From: an uncultured Mycoplasmatota bacterium
GTDB taxonomy: Bacteria > Bacillota_I > Bacilli_A > Izemoplasmatales > Izemoplasmataceae
Assembly: GCA_913062645.1 (NCBI GenBank)
Contig: CAJXVW010000001.1
Span: 806,001-870,000, forward strand
Length of the DNA stretch: 64,000 nt
Reading direction: 5' to 3'
The notes beneath the pieces were generated by a model that was not told the origin of the DNA, made no database searches, and was given only the letters and a program-made list of their open reading frames with translations. Each line of letters opens with the position of its first letter. Position 1 is the first letter of the stretch. The translations under genes and the position numbers were made by a program. Positions 9,601-18,536 of this stretch are shown in pieces.

Positions 9601-10209
9601 CTATATCCACGTAACTTTTGGTTCCACTTTGTTGATGATGTTTTTGTAATTGCTTTGATGCCGGAAGACCACGAGGGCGAACAGGATTGCCATGTAAATG
9701 GCCATTTGCCAGGCTCCCTGGGTGAAGCCGACGACCAGACCGATGATGACGGCGGTCAAGACACTCAAGGTCGATGCGATGCTGACGAACTTGAACAGTT
9801 TCAAGACCCCCATGAAGACGACGAACATAATCACGGCGTACAGAATATTGTAGGCGATCATCATTCCGACGGTACAGGCGACGGCCTTGCCGCCCTTGAA
9901 GCCGATGAAGATGCTGAAGACATGCCCGAAGGCTGCCGTAACGCCGTAGGCCAGCGGATGGAAGACCATGTCCTGCGGAATCACGTTCCACTGAATCAAG
10001 AGGACGATGATACCGGCTTTGAACCCGTCAAGGATGACGACCCACATGCCGATCGGACGTCCGAGAAACCGGAGTGAATTGGTTCCGCCGGGGTTGCCGC
10101 TGCCATGTTCGCGCACATCGATTCCCTTGAATTTTTTTCCCAAAATGATTGAAAATGGTATCGAACCAAACAGGTAAGCGACGACCAAAAGCACATATCC
10201 AAGCCACAT
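9601..10209 (-). CDS. plsY: Acyl-phosphate:glycerol-3-phosphate acyltransferase PlsY
   Basis: This 202-residue integral membrane enzyme makes lysophosphatidic acid from acyl-phosphate and glycerol-3-phosphate, the first step of phospholipid synthesis. Conserved cytoplasmic motifs are GSIPFSIILG, REHGSGNPGGTN and GHVFSIFIGFKGGKAVA. Five or more hydrophobic helices are visible. The ATG at 10207-10209 is preferred because GGAG lies about nine bases upstream; the in-frame TTG at 10224 overlaps that ribosome-binding site. It is divergent from parE, the same relation as in many Bacillota. Confidence 0.96.
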   Translation of the reverse strand: MWLGYVLLVVAYLFGSIPFSIILGKKFKGIDVREHGSGNPGGTNSLRFLGRPIGMWVVILDGFKAGIIVLLIQWNVIPQDMVFHPLAYGVTAAFGHVFSIFIGFKGGKAVACTVGMMIAYNILYAVIMFVVFMGVLKLFKFVSIASTLSVLTAVIIGLVVGFTQGAWQMAIYMAILFALVVFRHQSNYKNIINKVEPKVTWI

Positions 10210-10238
10210 ACAAACCAACTCCAAAACTGAAATTCGTA

Positions 10239-10300
10239 ATTCATTATATCACATCATTTTGAAATTTACACTACAAAAACCATTTTCGTTTTGTTATAAT
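10239..10300. promoter_or_regulatory. Divergent promoter region plsY / parE
   Basis: A minus-strand TATAAT (10239-10244) faces plsY and a plus-strand TATAAT (10295-10300) lies 38 bases before parE. The -35 elements are weak on both sides, so only the -10 boxes are firmly seen. Confidence 0.5.
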
Positions 10301-10337
10301 ATGTAGATGTAGTTAGACAAGCAAGGATGTGTACCCG

Positions 10338-12263
10338 ATGGAACTCAACAATCTCAAGTACGACGAAACATCAATCCAAATCCTCGAAGAACTGGAAGCT
10401 GTCCGCAAACGTCCCGGTATGTACATCGGTTCGACAGATGCGCGAGGGCTTCATCATTTAGTATGGGAGATTGTCGACAACGCCATCGATGAGGTCCTTG
10501 CCGGCTATGGTTCCGAGATCATCGTAACAATCAAGGAAGACAACAGCATCGTTGTCCATGACAATGGACGCGGTGTGCCGGTCGGCCAGCACGAAAGCGG
10601 CAAATCCGCGATTGAAATCATCTACACCCGCCTGCATGCGGGTGGTAAATTCGGGCAGGCTGGCGGATACAAGGTATCCGGCGGGTTGCACGGTGTCGGC
10701 GCTAGCGTCGTCAACGCATTGTCAAAGTTTCTCGATGTGACCGTGTACCGCAACGGCAAAATTCACCACATTCGCTTCACCGATGGCGGATCGATGGTGA
10801 GCGAACTGTCCGTTCTTGGCGATACCCGCAAGACCGGAACCACGGTCTGGTTCAAACCGGAGAGCGAGATGTTCTCGACCTCGGTGTTCAATTTCCAGAC
10901 CATTTCCGAGCGCATGCGCGAGAACGCCTATCTGCTCAAAGGGCTGAAGATGGTTCTCATCGATGAACGTTCCAACACCAAGGAAGAGTACATCTACAAC
11001 GACGGCATCATCTCGTATGTGGACTTTATTAATGAAAATCGTACAGGAATTCACGAACCCAAATTTCTGGAAGGAACCGCGCTCGACATCGAAGTCGAAG
11101 TTGCCTTCCAGTTCACCAAATCCTATTCGGATCAATTGATCTCCTTCGTCAACAACGTGCGCACCAAGGATGGCGGAACCCATGAAACCGGCTACAAATC
11201 AGCCTTGACAAAACTGTTCAACGACTACGGCCAGCGCGTCGGTCTGATCAAGAACGGCAACAAGCTGGATGGCGTTGACATTCGCGAAGGATTGACAACG
11301 ATCCTTTCAATTCGAATCCCGGAGCATCTTCTCCAGTTCGAAGGGCAGACCAAAAACAAACTGGGAACGCCCGATGCCCGTACCGCGGTTGAACAGGTTG
11401 TTTCCGAAAAAATGACTTATTTCTTCGAAGAAAACAGCAACCTGACCTACACCTTGATCGAAAAAGCGCTCAAGGCCCGGATGGCCCGTGATGCGGCCCG
11501 CAAAGCCCGTGAAGAAGCGCGTCTGGAGCGCAAGAATCGGAAGATAGAAATCAACCTTTCCGGCAAACTGACCAAAGCCCAATCACACAATCCCGAGCTC
11601 AACGAGCTCTATCTCGTCGAGGGCGACAGTGCCGGAGGAAGCGCCAAACAAGGGCGTGATCGCCGCTTTCAGGCAATCCTTCCGCTGCGCGGGAAAGTCA
11701 TCAATACCGAAAAAGCCAAAATCGAAGACGTTCTGAAAAACGAAGAAATCAATACGATCATTCATACCATCGGTGCCGGACTCGGCCCCGATTTCGACAT
11801 CACCAAATGCAATTACGACAAAGTCATCGTGATGACCGACGCCGACACCGACGGCGCGCACATCCAGGTCCTCTTGTTGACGTTCTTTTTCCGCTACATG
11901 CGCGAACTCGTCGAAGCCGGCAAGGTCTACATCGCCCTACCACCTTTGTACAAGGTGTCTTACCGGGTCAAGAACCGAACGGAAATCGAGTACGCCTGGA
12001 CCGATGAAGAACTCGAGGCGTTGACCAAGAAAAATCGCAACTACAACATCCAACGGTTCAAGGGTCTTGGTGAAATGAACTCTGAACAACTCTGGGAAAC
12101 AACCATGAATCCCAAATCAAGAACCTTGATCCAGGTCAAGATCGATGATCTCGCCGACGCCGATCAGCGCATCAACATCCTGATGGGCGACAAAGTCCAA
12201 CCGCGTCGGGAATGGATTGAAAACAACGTCACCTTCTCGATCGAAGACGACTTCAAAATTTAG
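10338..12263 (+). CDS. parE: DNA topoisomerase IV subunit B
   Basis: This 641-residue ATPase subunit works with ParC to decatenate chromosomes. It has the GHKL ATP site (EIVDNAIDE, DNGRGVPVG, GLHGVGASVVN) and the Toprim motifs EGDSAGGSAKQGRDR and MTDADTDGAH. The sequence around FQAILPLRGKVINTEKAK with NTIIHTIGAG, and the pairing with parC without recF or dnaN, point to ParE and not GyrB. The ATG at 10338 has AAGG about 11 bases upstream; a GTG at 10329 lies too close to that site. Confidence 0.93.
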   Translation: MELNNLKYDETSIQILEELEAVRKRPGMYIGSTDARGLHHLVWEIVDNAIDEVLAGYGSEIIVTIKEDNSIVVHDNGRGVPVGQHESGKSAIEIIYTRLHAGGKFGQAGGYKVSGGLHGVGASVVNALSKFLDVTVYRNGKIHHIRFTDGGSMVSELSVLGDTRKTGTTVWFKPESEMFSTSVFNFQTISERMRENAYLLKGLKMVLIDERSNTKEEYIYNDGIISYVDFINENRTGIHEPKFLEGTALDIEVEVAFQFTKSYSDQLISFVNNVRTKDGGTHETGYKSALTKLFNDYGQRVGLIKNGNKLDGVDIREGLTTILSIRIPEHLLQFEGQTKNKLGTPDARTAVEQVVSEKMTYFFEENSNLTYTLIEKALKARMARDAARKAREEARLERKNRKIEINLSGKLTKAQSHNPELNELYLVEGDSAGGSAKQGRDRRFQAILPLRGKVINTEKAKIEDVLKNEEINTIIHTIGAGLGPDFDITKCNYDKVIVMTDADTDGAHIQVLLLTFFFRYMRELVEAGKVYIALPPLYKVSYRVKNRTEIEYAWTDEELEALTKKNRNYNIQRFKGLGEMNSEQLWETTMNPKSRTLIQVKIDDLADADQRINILMGDKVQPRREWIENNVTFSIEDDFKI

Positions 12264-12277
12264 GTGGGTGGACCAAT

Positions 12278-14788
12278 ATGGCCAAACAGACCAAAGATCT
12301 GATCAAGGAGTTCGTTGATCAGAAAATACTCGAAGAAAATCTGGAGGACCTCGTCGGCGAACGCTTCGGCAGGTACTCCAAATACATCATTCAAGATCGC
12401 GCGTTGCCCGATGTCCGCGACGGACTGAAACCAGTGCAACGACGCGTTTTGTATTCCATGTTCAAACTCGGCATGGCCCACGACAAGCCCTACAAGAAAT
12501 CCGCCCGCATCGTCGGCGACGTCATCGGCAAGTACCACCCCCATGGCGACACCTCCGTCTACGACGCAATGGTGCGCCTCAGCCAGCCGTGGAAAATGCT
12601 CACGCCACTGGTCGACATGCACGGCAACAAGGGATCGATCGATGGGGATTCACCAGCTGCAATGCGCTACACCGAAGCACGCATGTCGGCAGCCAGTGAA
12701 TATCTCTTGCTCGACATCGAAAAACGAACCGTTGATTTTGTTCCCAATTTCGACGACGAAGAATACGAACCGACCGTGCTTCCCGCACGCTATCCGAATT
12801 TGCTTGTCAACGGTGCGACCGGCATCAGCGCCGGTTACGCCACGGAGATTCCCCCGCACAACCTGCGTGAAGTCATCAACGCCGTCGTCAAGCGCATCGA
12901 GAAACCGGATCTCACCGTCGATGACGTTCTGAAGATTGTCAAAGGTCCGGACTTCCCGACCGGGGCCATCGTTCAGGGCAAAGACGAGATTCGCCAAGCG
13001 TTCGAAACCGGCCGCGGCCGGATCATCATCCGCGCCAAAACAGACATCGTCGACCAACAGATCATCATTACCGAACTGCCCTATGATGTCAACAAGGCCA
13101 ATTTGGTTCGCAAGATCGATGACATTCGGATCAAAAAACAAGTCGACGGCATCGAAGAAGTTCGCGACGAATCCGACCGTGAAGGCCTGCGCATCGTCGT
13201 CGACGTCAAGAAGGGCGTCGATCCGACGGTCATCGAGAGTTTCTTGCTCAAAAAGACCGACCTGACCAAATCATTCAACTACAACATGGTCGCCATCAAC
13301 AACAAACGACCGATGCTGATGGGCATTCTGCAAATACTCGATGCCTACATCATCCATCAGAAGGAAGTCATCACCAACCGTTCGAACTACGATCTCCGCA
13401 AGGCCGAAAAACGACTTCACATCGTCGACGGCATCATCAAGATGATGGATGTTCTCGATGAAGTCATTCATCTCATCCGCCAGTCGAAAAACAAAAAAGA
13501 CGCCAAGACCAAACTCGCCAAAGCCTACAAGTTCACCGATGAACAGGCCGAAGCGATCGTCACCTTGCAACTGTACCGCCTGTCGACAACCGACATCATG
13601 GCGCTCCAGGAGGAGGCCCGGGATCTTCATCAGGAGATCGATCAACTGACGCTGGTGCTCAACAACGAAAAGGAACTCGAGCGCGTCATCATCGATGAAC
13701 TGCGTGAAGTTCAGAAATCGTTGGCGCAGAAACGATTGAGTGTGATTGAAGAAGAAATCGAAAAAATTACCATCTCCGAAGAGGAACTGATCGCCGACGA
13801 GCAAGTCGTTGTCGGCATCACCAAGGAAGGGTATGTCAAGTCGACTTCGATCCGGTCCTACCGCGCAACCGAAGAAACAACGCTCCGCGACAACGATTCG
13901 ATTCTGTTCGCCGAAGAGGTTTCCACGCTGAATACCATACTTATCTTTACGAATAAAGGAAATTACGTATACTTACCGGTGTACAAGATTCCCAATTACA
14001 AATGGAAGGAACTCGGTACCCATATCAACAACATCGTTCATCTCGAAGAAGATGAAACGATCGTCAAAGTCATGTGCATCACCGACTTCACTGCCGCCAA
14101 AACCTTGCTCTTCGTGACGCGCGACAATCTCATCAAACAGACCGAGCTTAAGGAATTTGACGTCTCTCGCTACACCAAGACGATCCGCGCCATCGCCCTC
14201 AACGACGATGATGAAGTGGTTGCTGTTGACATCACCGATGATGTTTTGTCAGAAGTGTTGATCTTCTCGGAAAAAGGAGAAGGACTACGGTTCAATCTGG
14301 CTGAGATACCCGTTACCTCGACAACCGCCAAAGGAGTCAAAGGAATGAACCTCTCGCGTCGCCAGAAACTCGCGGCTGGGATTGTGCTCAAGGATCATCA
14401 CGATCTCTTGTTGCTCACCAACCGCGGAACGATCAAACGCATCGACATCAGTGAAATACCCAAGAAGCGCCGCACCAACAAAGGGGTGCAACTCTACAAG
14501 ATCGTTCGCTCCAACCCATATCTGGTGCGCGACGCCTGTCTGATGAATGCGACCCAGTACAAGAACCGTGCCAATGTCCGCGTCAACACGACCAAGACCG
14601 GGTTGCTCATCAATGCCTTTGATATCAAGACCGACAAAACCGAAAATGGCAAGTCCTTCATCGCCTCCAAACTGGGGGAACCGTTGTACATTCACATCGA
14701 GCAGATGGAAGAAGATCCGGACATCACGCCGATCTCGGAATATGAACGCGAAGAAGACCATGACATTGTGCAACAATCACTGTTTTAA
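12278..14788 (+). CDS. parC: DNA topoisomerase IV subunit A
   Basis: This 836-residue DNA-cleaving subunit has the breakage-reunion domain with YHPHGDTSVYDAMVRLSQ (the quinolone-resistance region) and the active-site tyrosine in AAMRYTEARMS. The tail forms the beta-pinwheel wrapping domain. The spacer GNKGSIDGDSPAAMRYTE is ParC-like. It follows parE by 14 bases and ends at a strong terminator, so parE-parC is a two-gene operon. Confidence 0.95.
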   Translation: MAKQTKDLIKEFVDQKILEENLEDLVGERFGRYSKYIIQDRALPDVRDGLKPVQRRVLYSMFKLGMAHDKPYKKSARIVGDVIGKYHPHGDTSVYDAMVRLSQPWKMLTPLVDMHGNKGSIDGDSPAAMRYTEARMSAASEYLLLDIEKRTVDFVPNFDDEEYEPTVLPARYPNLLVNGATGISAGYATEIPPHNLREVINAVVKRIEKPDLTVDDVLKIVKGPDFPTGAIVQGKDEIRQAFETGRGRIIIRAKTDIVDQQIIITELPYDVNKANLVRKIDDIRIKKQVDGIEEVRDESDREGLRIVVDVKKGVDPTVIESFLLKKTDLTKSFNYNMVAINNKRPMLMGILQILDAYIIHQKEVITNRSNYDLRKAEKRLHIVDGIIKMMDVLDEVIHLIRQSKNKKDAKTKLAKAYKFTDEQAEAIVTLQLYRLSTTDIMALQEEARDLHQEIDQLTLVLNNEKELERVIIDELREVQKSLAQKRLSVIEEEIEKITISEEELIADEQVVVGITKEGYVKSTSIRSYRATEETTLRDNDSILFAEEVSTLNTILIFTNKGNYVYLPVYKIPNYKWKELGTHINNIVHLEEDETIVKVMCITDFTAAKTLLFVTRDNLIKQTELKEFDVSRYTKTIRAIALNDDDEVVAVDITDDVLSEVLIFSEKGEGLRFNLAEIPVTSTTAKGVKGMNLSRRQKLAAGIVLKDHHDLLLLTNRGTIKRIDISEIPKKRRTNKGVQLYKIVRSNPYLVRDACLMNATQYKNRANVRVNTTKTGLLINAFDIKTDKTENGKSFIASKLGEPLYIHIEQMEEDPDITPISEYEREEDHDIVQQSLF

Positions 14789-14814
14789 AAAAAGTAGCCG
14801 AGCTACTTTTTTTA
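14787..14814 (+). terminator. Intrinsic terminator after parC
   Basis: AAAAAGTAGC pairs with GCTACTTTTT, followed by Ts. Confidence 0.9.
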
Positions 14815-14862
14815 TTATGTCCATCAAATGGTTAATTTGACTATAAATATATGTGAAATCCG

Positions 14863-14890
14863 TTGAAATATTTTCTAAATATAGTAAAAT
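14863..14890 (+). promoter_or_regulatory. Promoter of the Fic-like gene
   Basis: TTGAAA (14863-14868) and TAAAAT (14885-14890) are 16 bases apart, about 34 bases before the ATG. Confidence 0.65.
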
Positions 14891-14923
14891 ATAGGTATCA
14901 TTGTTATGTTTGAGGTGGATCAC

Positions 14924-15994
14924 ATGAAATGCATGGAGAATCTAAGCCGCACTCGTCTCCCCAACGATGTCATCATGGACTACATCAAGGTGTACAAGTC
15001 GATTGGAATCAACCAGCACAATCACGAAGTGCTGGAAAGTGATTACGACGTCATTGTGCGCCAAACGGTTCGTAACGACATTTATTACTTTGCCAAGATG
15101 TTCCAAATCAAGGTGACCGATGCCCGGTTCAAGTCACTGATTTTTAAGGACGTCAAACCCAAGAACAAAGACGAGAAGCTGATCATCAACCTCCGCAACG
15201 CATTCACCAAGATTCACGATGAGTCCTCAACCTTTGAATTGCTCGTGACCGAAATTCTCGACCTCATCAAGTTTTTGTATGGCGATGTTCTCGCCCAAAG
15301 CAAGCTGTCATGGCGTCGTCTCAATCAGGCCGAACGATCAAGCAGCCTGCTCACCAGCAAGAACGCCAGTACGCGTGAATCCATCGATCAACTGGTGCAG
15401 CTCTTCAACAAAGAACTGCGCAAAAGCGAGTACGAACTGTCCTACATCATCCTCAACTTCTACATTGATTTCATCAACATCAAACCGTTCCATGAAAAGA
15501 ACGAAGAAATCGGCATCATTCTTCTATTCACCCTGTTGGTCGGCAACGGGTTTGAAGTCTTTGAGTACATCAGCTTTTTCGAGCGCTTGTACAAGCGCCG
15601 CAAGGAGTTCGAACAAGCCGTCGTCGAAGCCAACTTCAACTGGGAACTGGGCTATTCGCAGATCCTACCGCTGCACAAACTGATTCTCGACATCGCGATG
15701 CGTTCGTATCAGCAACTCAGCTATCTGGTGCGCGATTATCAGTTCGATCAACACCTGAACAAATCCGACAACGTCGAAAACACCATCAACAAACTCGGCG
15801 ATGTCTTCAGCAAGGACGACATCCGCAACATTCACCCCTATATCTCGGACTCGACCATCAATCGGACCCTGAAGCGCCTCCGTGATGACAAACAGATTCG
15901 ACCGATGGGCAAGGGGAGAAGCGCCAAATGGATCAAACTGGTCAAAACCAAAAACAAAAAAATCCATTTCGAACAACTCGATCTGGATATCTAG
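14924..15994 (+). CDS. Fic-fold protein with degenerate active site and C-terminal winged helix
   Basis: This 356-residue protein matches the plan of Fic/DOC family proteins: an N-terminal helical part, a Fic core and a C-terminal winged helix. The core segment INIKPFHEKNEEIGIILLF aligns by eye with the AMPylator motif HPFxxGNGRxxR, but the catalytic His is Lys (KPF) and GNGR reads KNEE. The downstream FFERLYKRRKEFEQAV resembles the usual SEYFERNRDEYY helix. The C-terminal segment (about residues 285-340) has HPYISDSTINRTLKRL, a DNA-binding-like recognition helix. It probably lacks AMP transfer activity and could be a scaffold or regulator. It has its own promoter and precedes nadC by nine bases. 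The fold assignment is inference; the function is unknown. Confidence 0.6.
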   Translation: MKCMENLSRTRLPNDVIMDYIKVYKSIGINQHNHEVLESDYDVIVRQTVRNDIYYFAKMFQIKVTDARFKSLIFKDVKPKNKDEKLIINLRNAFTKIHDESSTFELLVTEILDLIKFLYGDVLAQSKLSWRRLNQAERSSSLLTSKNASTRESIDQLVQLFNKELRKSEYELSYIILNFYIDFINIKPFHEKNEEIGIILLFTLLVGNGFEVFEYISFFERLYKRRKEFEQAVVEANFNWELGYSQILPLHKLILDIAMRSYQQLSYLVRDYQFDQHLNKSDNVENTINKLGDVFSKDDIRNIHPYISDSTINRTLKRLRDDKQIRPMGKGRSAKWIKLVKTKNKKIHFEQLDLDI

Positions 15995-16003
15995 AGGTGC
16001 ATC

Positions 16004-16831
16004 ATGAATCCAATCATTGACGACATCATCCGGCGCGCTTTGGAAGAAGACATGCCGATGATTGATGTGACCACCGACAACTTGTTTGAAGATGAAATGG
16101 CCGAAGGGGTGTTTATCGCCAAACAAGAAGGAGTTCTGTCCGGTGTTGACGTCATGCGACGTGTGTTTCAACTATTGGATGACGACGTTTACGTCAAAGT
16201 CATCAACGGCGATGGTGCCGTTGTCGAACAAGGTGACGTCATCGCTGTCATCAGTGGCTCAGCCAAATCGATTCTCAAGGGAGAACGAGTGGCACTTAAT
16301 CTGATGCAGCGCATGAGCGGTGTAGCAACCTTGACAAGACGGTTTGTAGATCAAGTGGTCAATACGCATACAAAAATCTTGGACACCCGCAAGACAACAC
16401 CGAATCTACGAATTCTTGAAAAACAGGCCGTCGTTCATGGTGGTGGCATCAATCATCGCATGAATCTGAGCGATCAGGTCATGATTAAGGACAATCACAT
16501 CCAGGCTGCGGGCGGGATTGCCAACGCCGTTTCAATCATCAAACAGAAAGTTGACCACTCGATGCGAGTTGAAGTCGAAGTGGAAACGTTTGAACAATAC
16601 ATGGAAGCACAAGCAACTGCTTGTGACATCATCATGCTCGACAACATGTCCACCGATTTGATGCGCCGTTGCGTCGAGCACAACCAGCATCGCAAGTTGC
16701 TCGAAGCAAGTGGCAACATGACTCTGGACCGAATTGCCGAAGTCAGCGCAACCGGCGTCGACTTCATCAGTGTCGGGGCTCTCACACATTCGTATACGGC
16801 TCTGGACATCAGCCTCAAATTCTCACGTTAG
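16004..16831 (+). CDS. nadC: Nicotinate-nucleotide pyrophosphorylase (carboxylating)
   Basis: This 275-residue quinolinate phosphoribosyltransferase converts quinolinate and PRPP to nicotinate mononucleotide in NAD synthesis. Conserved blocks are NLMQRMSGVAT, ILDTRKTTPNLR, HGGGINHRMNLSDQVMIKDN and the C-terminal VDFISVGALTHS. nadA and nadB are not adjacent, so quinolinate would come from genes elsewhere or from uptake. GAGGTG precedes the ATG. It lies between the Fic-like gene and argS in a tight array. Confidence 0.96.
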   Translation: MNPIIDDIIRRALEEDMPMIDVTTDNLFEDEMAEGVFIAKQEGVLSGVDVMRRVFQLLDDDVYVKVINGDGAVVEQGDVIAVISGSAKSILKGERVALNLMQRMSGVATLTRRFVDQVVNTHTKILDTRKTTPNLRILEKQAVVHGGGINHRMNLSDQVMIKDNHIQAAGGIANAVSIIKQKVDHSMRVEVEVETFEQYMEAQATACDIIMLDNMSTDLMRRCVEHNQHRKLLEASGNMTLDRIAEVSATGVDFISVGALTHSYTALDISLKFSR

Positions 16832-16841
16832 GAAGATTTGC

Positions 16842-18497
16842 ATGAACATTGAACTCATACTGGAAGACATCAAAACACAACTTGTCGAACGGCTAAAAGC
16901 GTTGGGCTATCACGATGACGGCATCGACATCATTCTCGAAGTTCCCAAGGACAAACAGAATGGTGATTTTTCCTCTAATGTGGCGATGCGTTACGCTCGC
17001 GTGGCACGCAAAGCCCCGTTTGTCATCGCCCAGGAAATCATCGATGGATTGGATAAGAGAGCACTCCACATGGAAAAAATCGAAGTTGCGAAGCCTGGTT
17101 TCATCAACTTCTATCTGGAGACCGATCACCTGCTGAAGACGATCAATACGATCCTTGCAGAAGGTGCTGATTATGGTTCGCTCGACATCGGTGCTGGCGA
17201 ACATTACAACATCGAATTCGTCAGCGTCAACCCCACCGGCGCGATTCACATTGGCCATGCCCGTGGTGCCGCGGCCGGCGATTCGTTATGCCGGATTTTA
17301 CAAAAAGCCGGGTACCAGGTAACCAAGGAATACTACGTCAACGATGCCGGCAACCAGATTCACAATCTCGCTCTCAGCATCGAAGCACGCTATCGTCAAC
17401 TCTTTGACCAGGATGTCGAGATGCCGGCCGATGGGTACTATGGACCGGAAATCATCGCGACCGCCCAGGCGATTCAAAACGAACACGGCGACAAGTTCCT
17501 GCACATGGATGGATATCAGTTTTTCCGCGAATACGGCGTGTCCAGTCTGCTGGAAGGACTCCGCACCGACCTCAAATCCTTTGGCGTCGAGTTCGATGTC
17601 TGGTTCAGTGAACAATCCCTTTACGACAACGACGAAGTCAAACAAGTCGTGTCATTTCTCATCGAGCAGGGATTTACCTATCAGGATGACGGCGCCACCT
17701 GGCTGAAAACCAGTGAACACGGCGACGAGAAGGACCGTGTCATCATCAAGAGTGACGGTTCCTACACCTACATCACACCGGACATCGCCTATCACAAGAA
17801 CAAGCTCGATCGCGGCTACACGAAGTTGATCGACATTCTCGGCGGCGATCACCACGGATACATCAATCGCCTCAAAGCGGCGATCGAAATGGTCAGCGGT
17901 AAAGGCGACATGATTGAAGTCGAACTGTTGCAGATGGTCAAGGTCATCCAAAACGGAGAAGAAGTGAAGATGTCCAAACGAAGCGGCAAAGCAATCACGC
18001 TCGCGGATCTGATGGACGAAGTCGGCAAGGACCCGATCCGTTATTTCTTCGCCGCGCGCAGCCTCAATACCCAGATGGATCTCGATCTCGATCTGGCCAT
18101 TCGCCAGACCAACGAGAATCCCGTCTATTATGTCCAATACGCTCATGCGCGGATGGCCAGCATTTTCGAAACGGCCGCCAGTCGTGACATGGCTTACGAC
18201 CCGACCCGCCAGCATGACTTCACAACCATCGACAACGACAAGGCGATCGACCTCATCGGCGTGCTTGCAGCATACCCGGAAACGATCAAGTCGGCCGCAC
18301 TCGCAAGAGCCCCGCATCGGCTCGTCAATTACCTGTATCAACTGGCTACGGCGTTCCACAGTTTCTACAACGCCGAACCGGTCTTGCAAACTGACCAGTT
18401 ACGGACGCAAGAACGTCTTGCCCTGCTCAAAGCCTGTCAGATCGTCTTGCGCGACGGTCTGTCATTGATTGGTGTCAACGCACCGGATTCAATGTAA
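16842..18497 (+). CDS. argS: Arginyl-tRNA synthetase
   Basis: This 551-residue class Ia enzyme charges tRNA-Arg. The HIGH motif lies at 136-139 within NPTGAIHIGHARG. A KMSK motif at 376-379 (KMSKRSGKAITL) is intact, which many ArgRS lack in canonical form. The N-terminal tRNA-binding domain and C-terminal DALR domain are present and the length is typical. The ATG at 16842 follows nadC by 10 bases with a GGAAG site; longer in-frame starts run into nadC. Confidence 0.97.
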   Translation: MNIELILEDIKTQLVERLKALGYHDDGIDIILEVPKDKQNGDFSSNVAMRYARVARKAPFVIAQEIIDGLDKRALHMEKIEVAKPGFINFYLETDHLLKTINTILAEGADYGSLDIGAGEHYNIEFVSVNPTGAIHIGHARGAAAGDSLCRILQKAGYQVTKEYYVNDAGNQIHNLALSIEARYRQLFDQDVEMPADGYYGPEIIATAQAIQNEHGDKFLHMDGYQFFREYGVSSLLEGLRTDLKSFGVEFDVWFSEQSLYDNDEVKQVVSFLIEQGFTYQDDGATWLKTSEHGDEKDRVIIKSDGSYTYITPDIAYHKNKLDRGYTKLIDILGGDHHGYINRLKAAIEMVSGKGDMIEVELLQMVKVIQNGEEVKMSKRSGKAITLADLMDEVGKDPIRYFFAARSLNTQMDLDLDLAIRQTNENPVYYVQYAHARMASIFETAASRDMAYDPTRQHDFTTIDNDKAIDLIGVLAAYPETIKSAALARAPHRLVNYLYQLATAFHSFYNAEPVLQTDQLRTQERLALLKACQIVLRDGLSLIGVNAPDSM

Positions 18498-18536
18498 GGC
18501 TGGTCAATCACTTATCGCGGTTAGGAGTTGGTCCAT

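Noticed and set aside
10338-14788. gyrB-gyrA rather than parE-parC
   Set aside because: Sequence around the Toprim block and catalytic tyrosine and the isolated two-gene context fit topoisomerase IV better, though a tree would be decisive.
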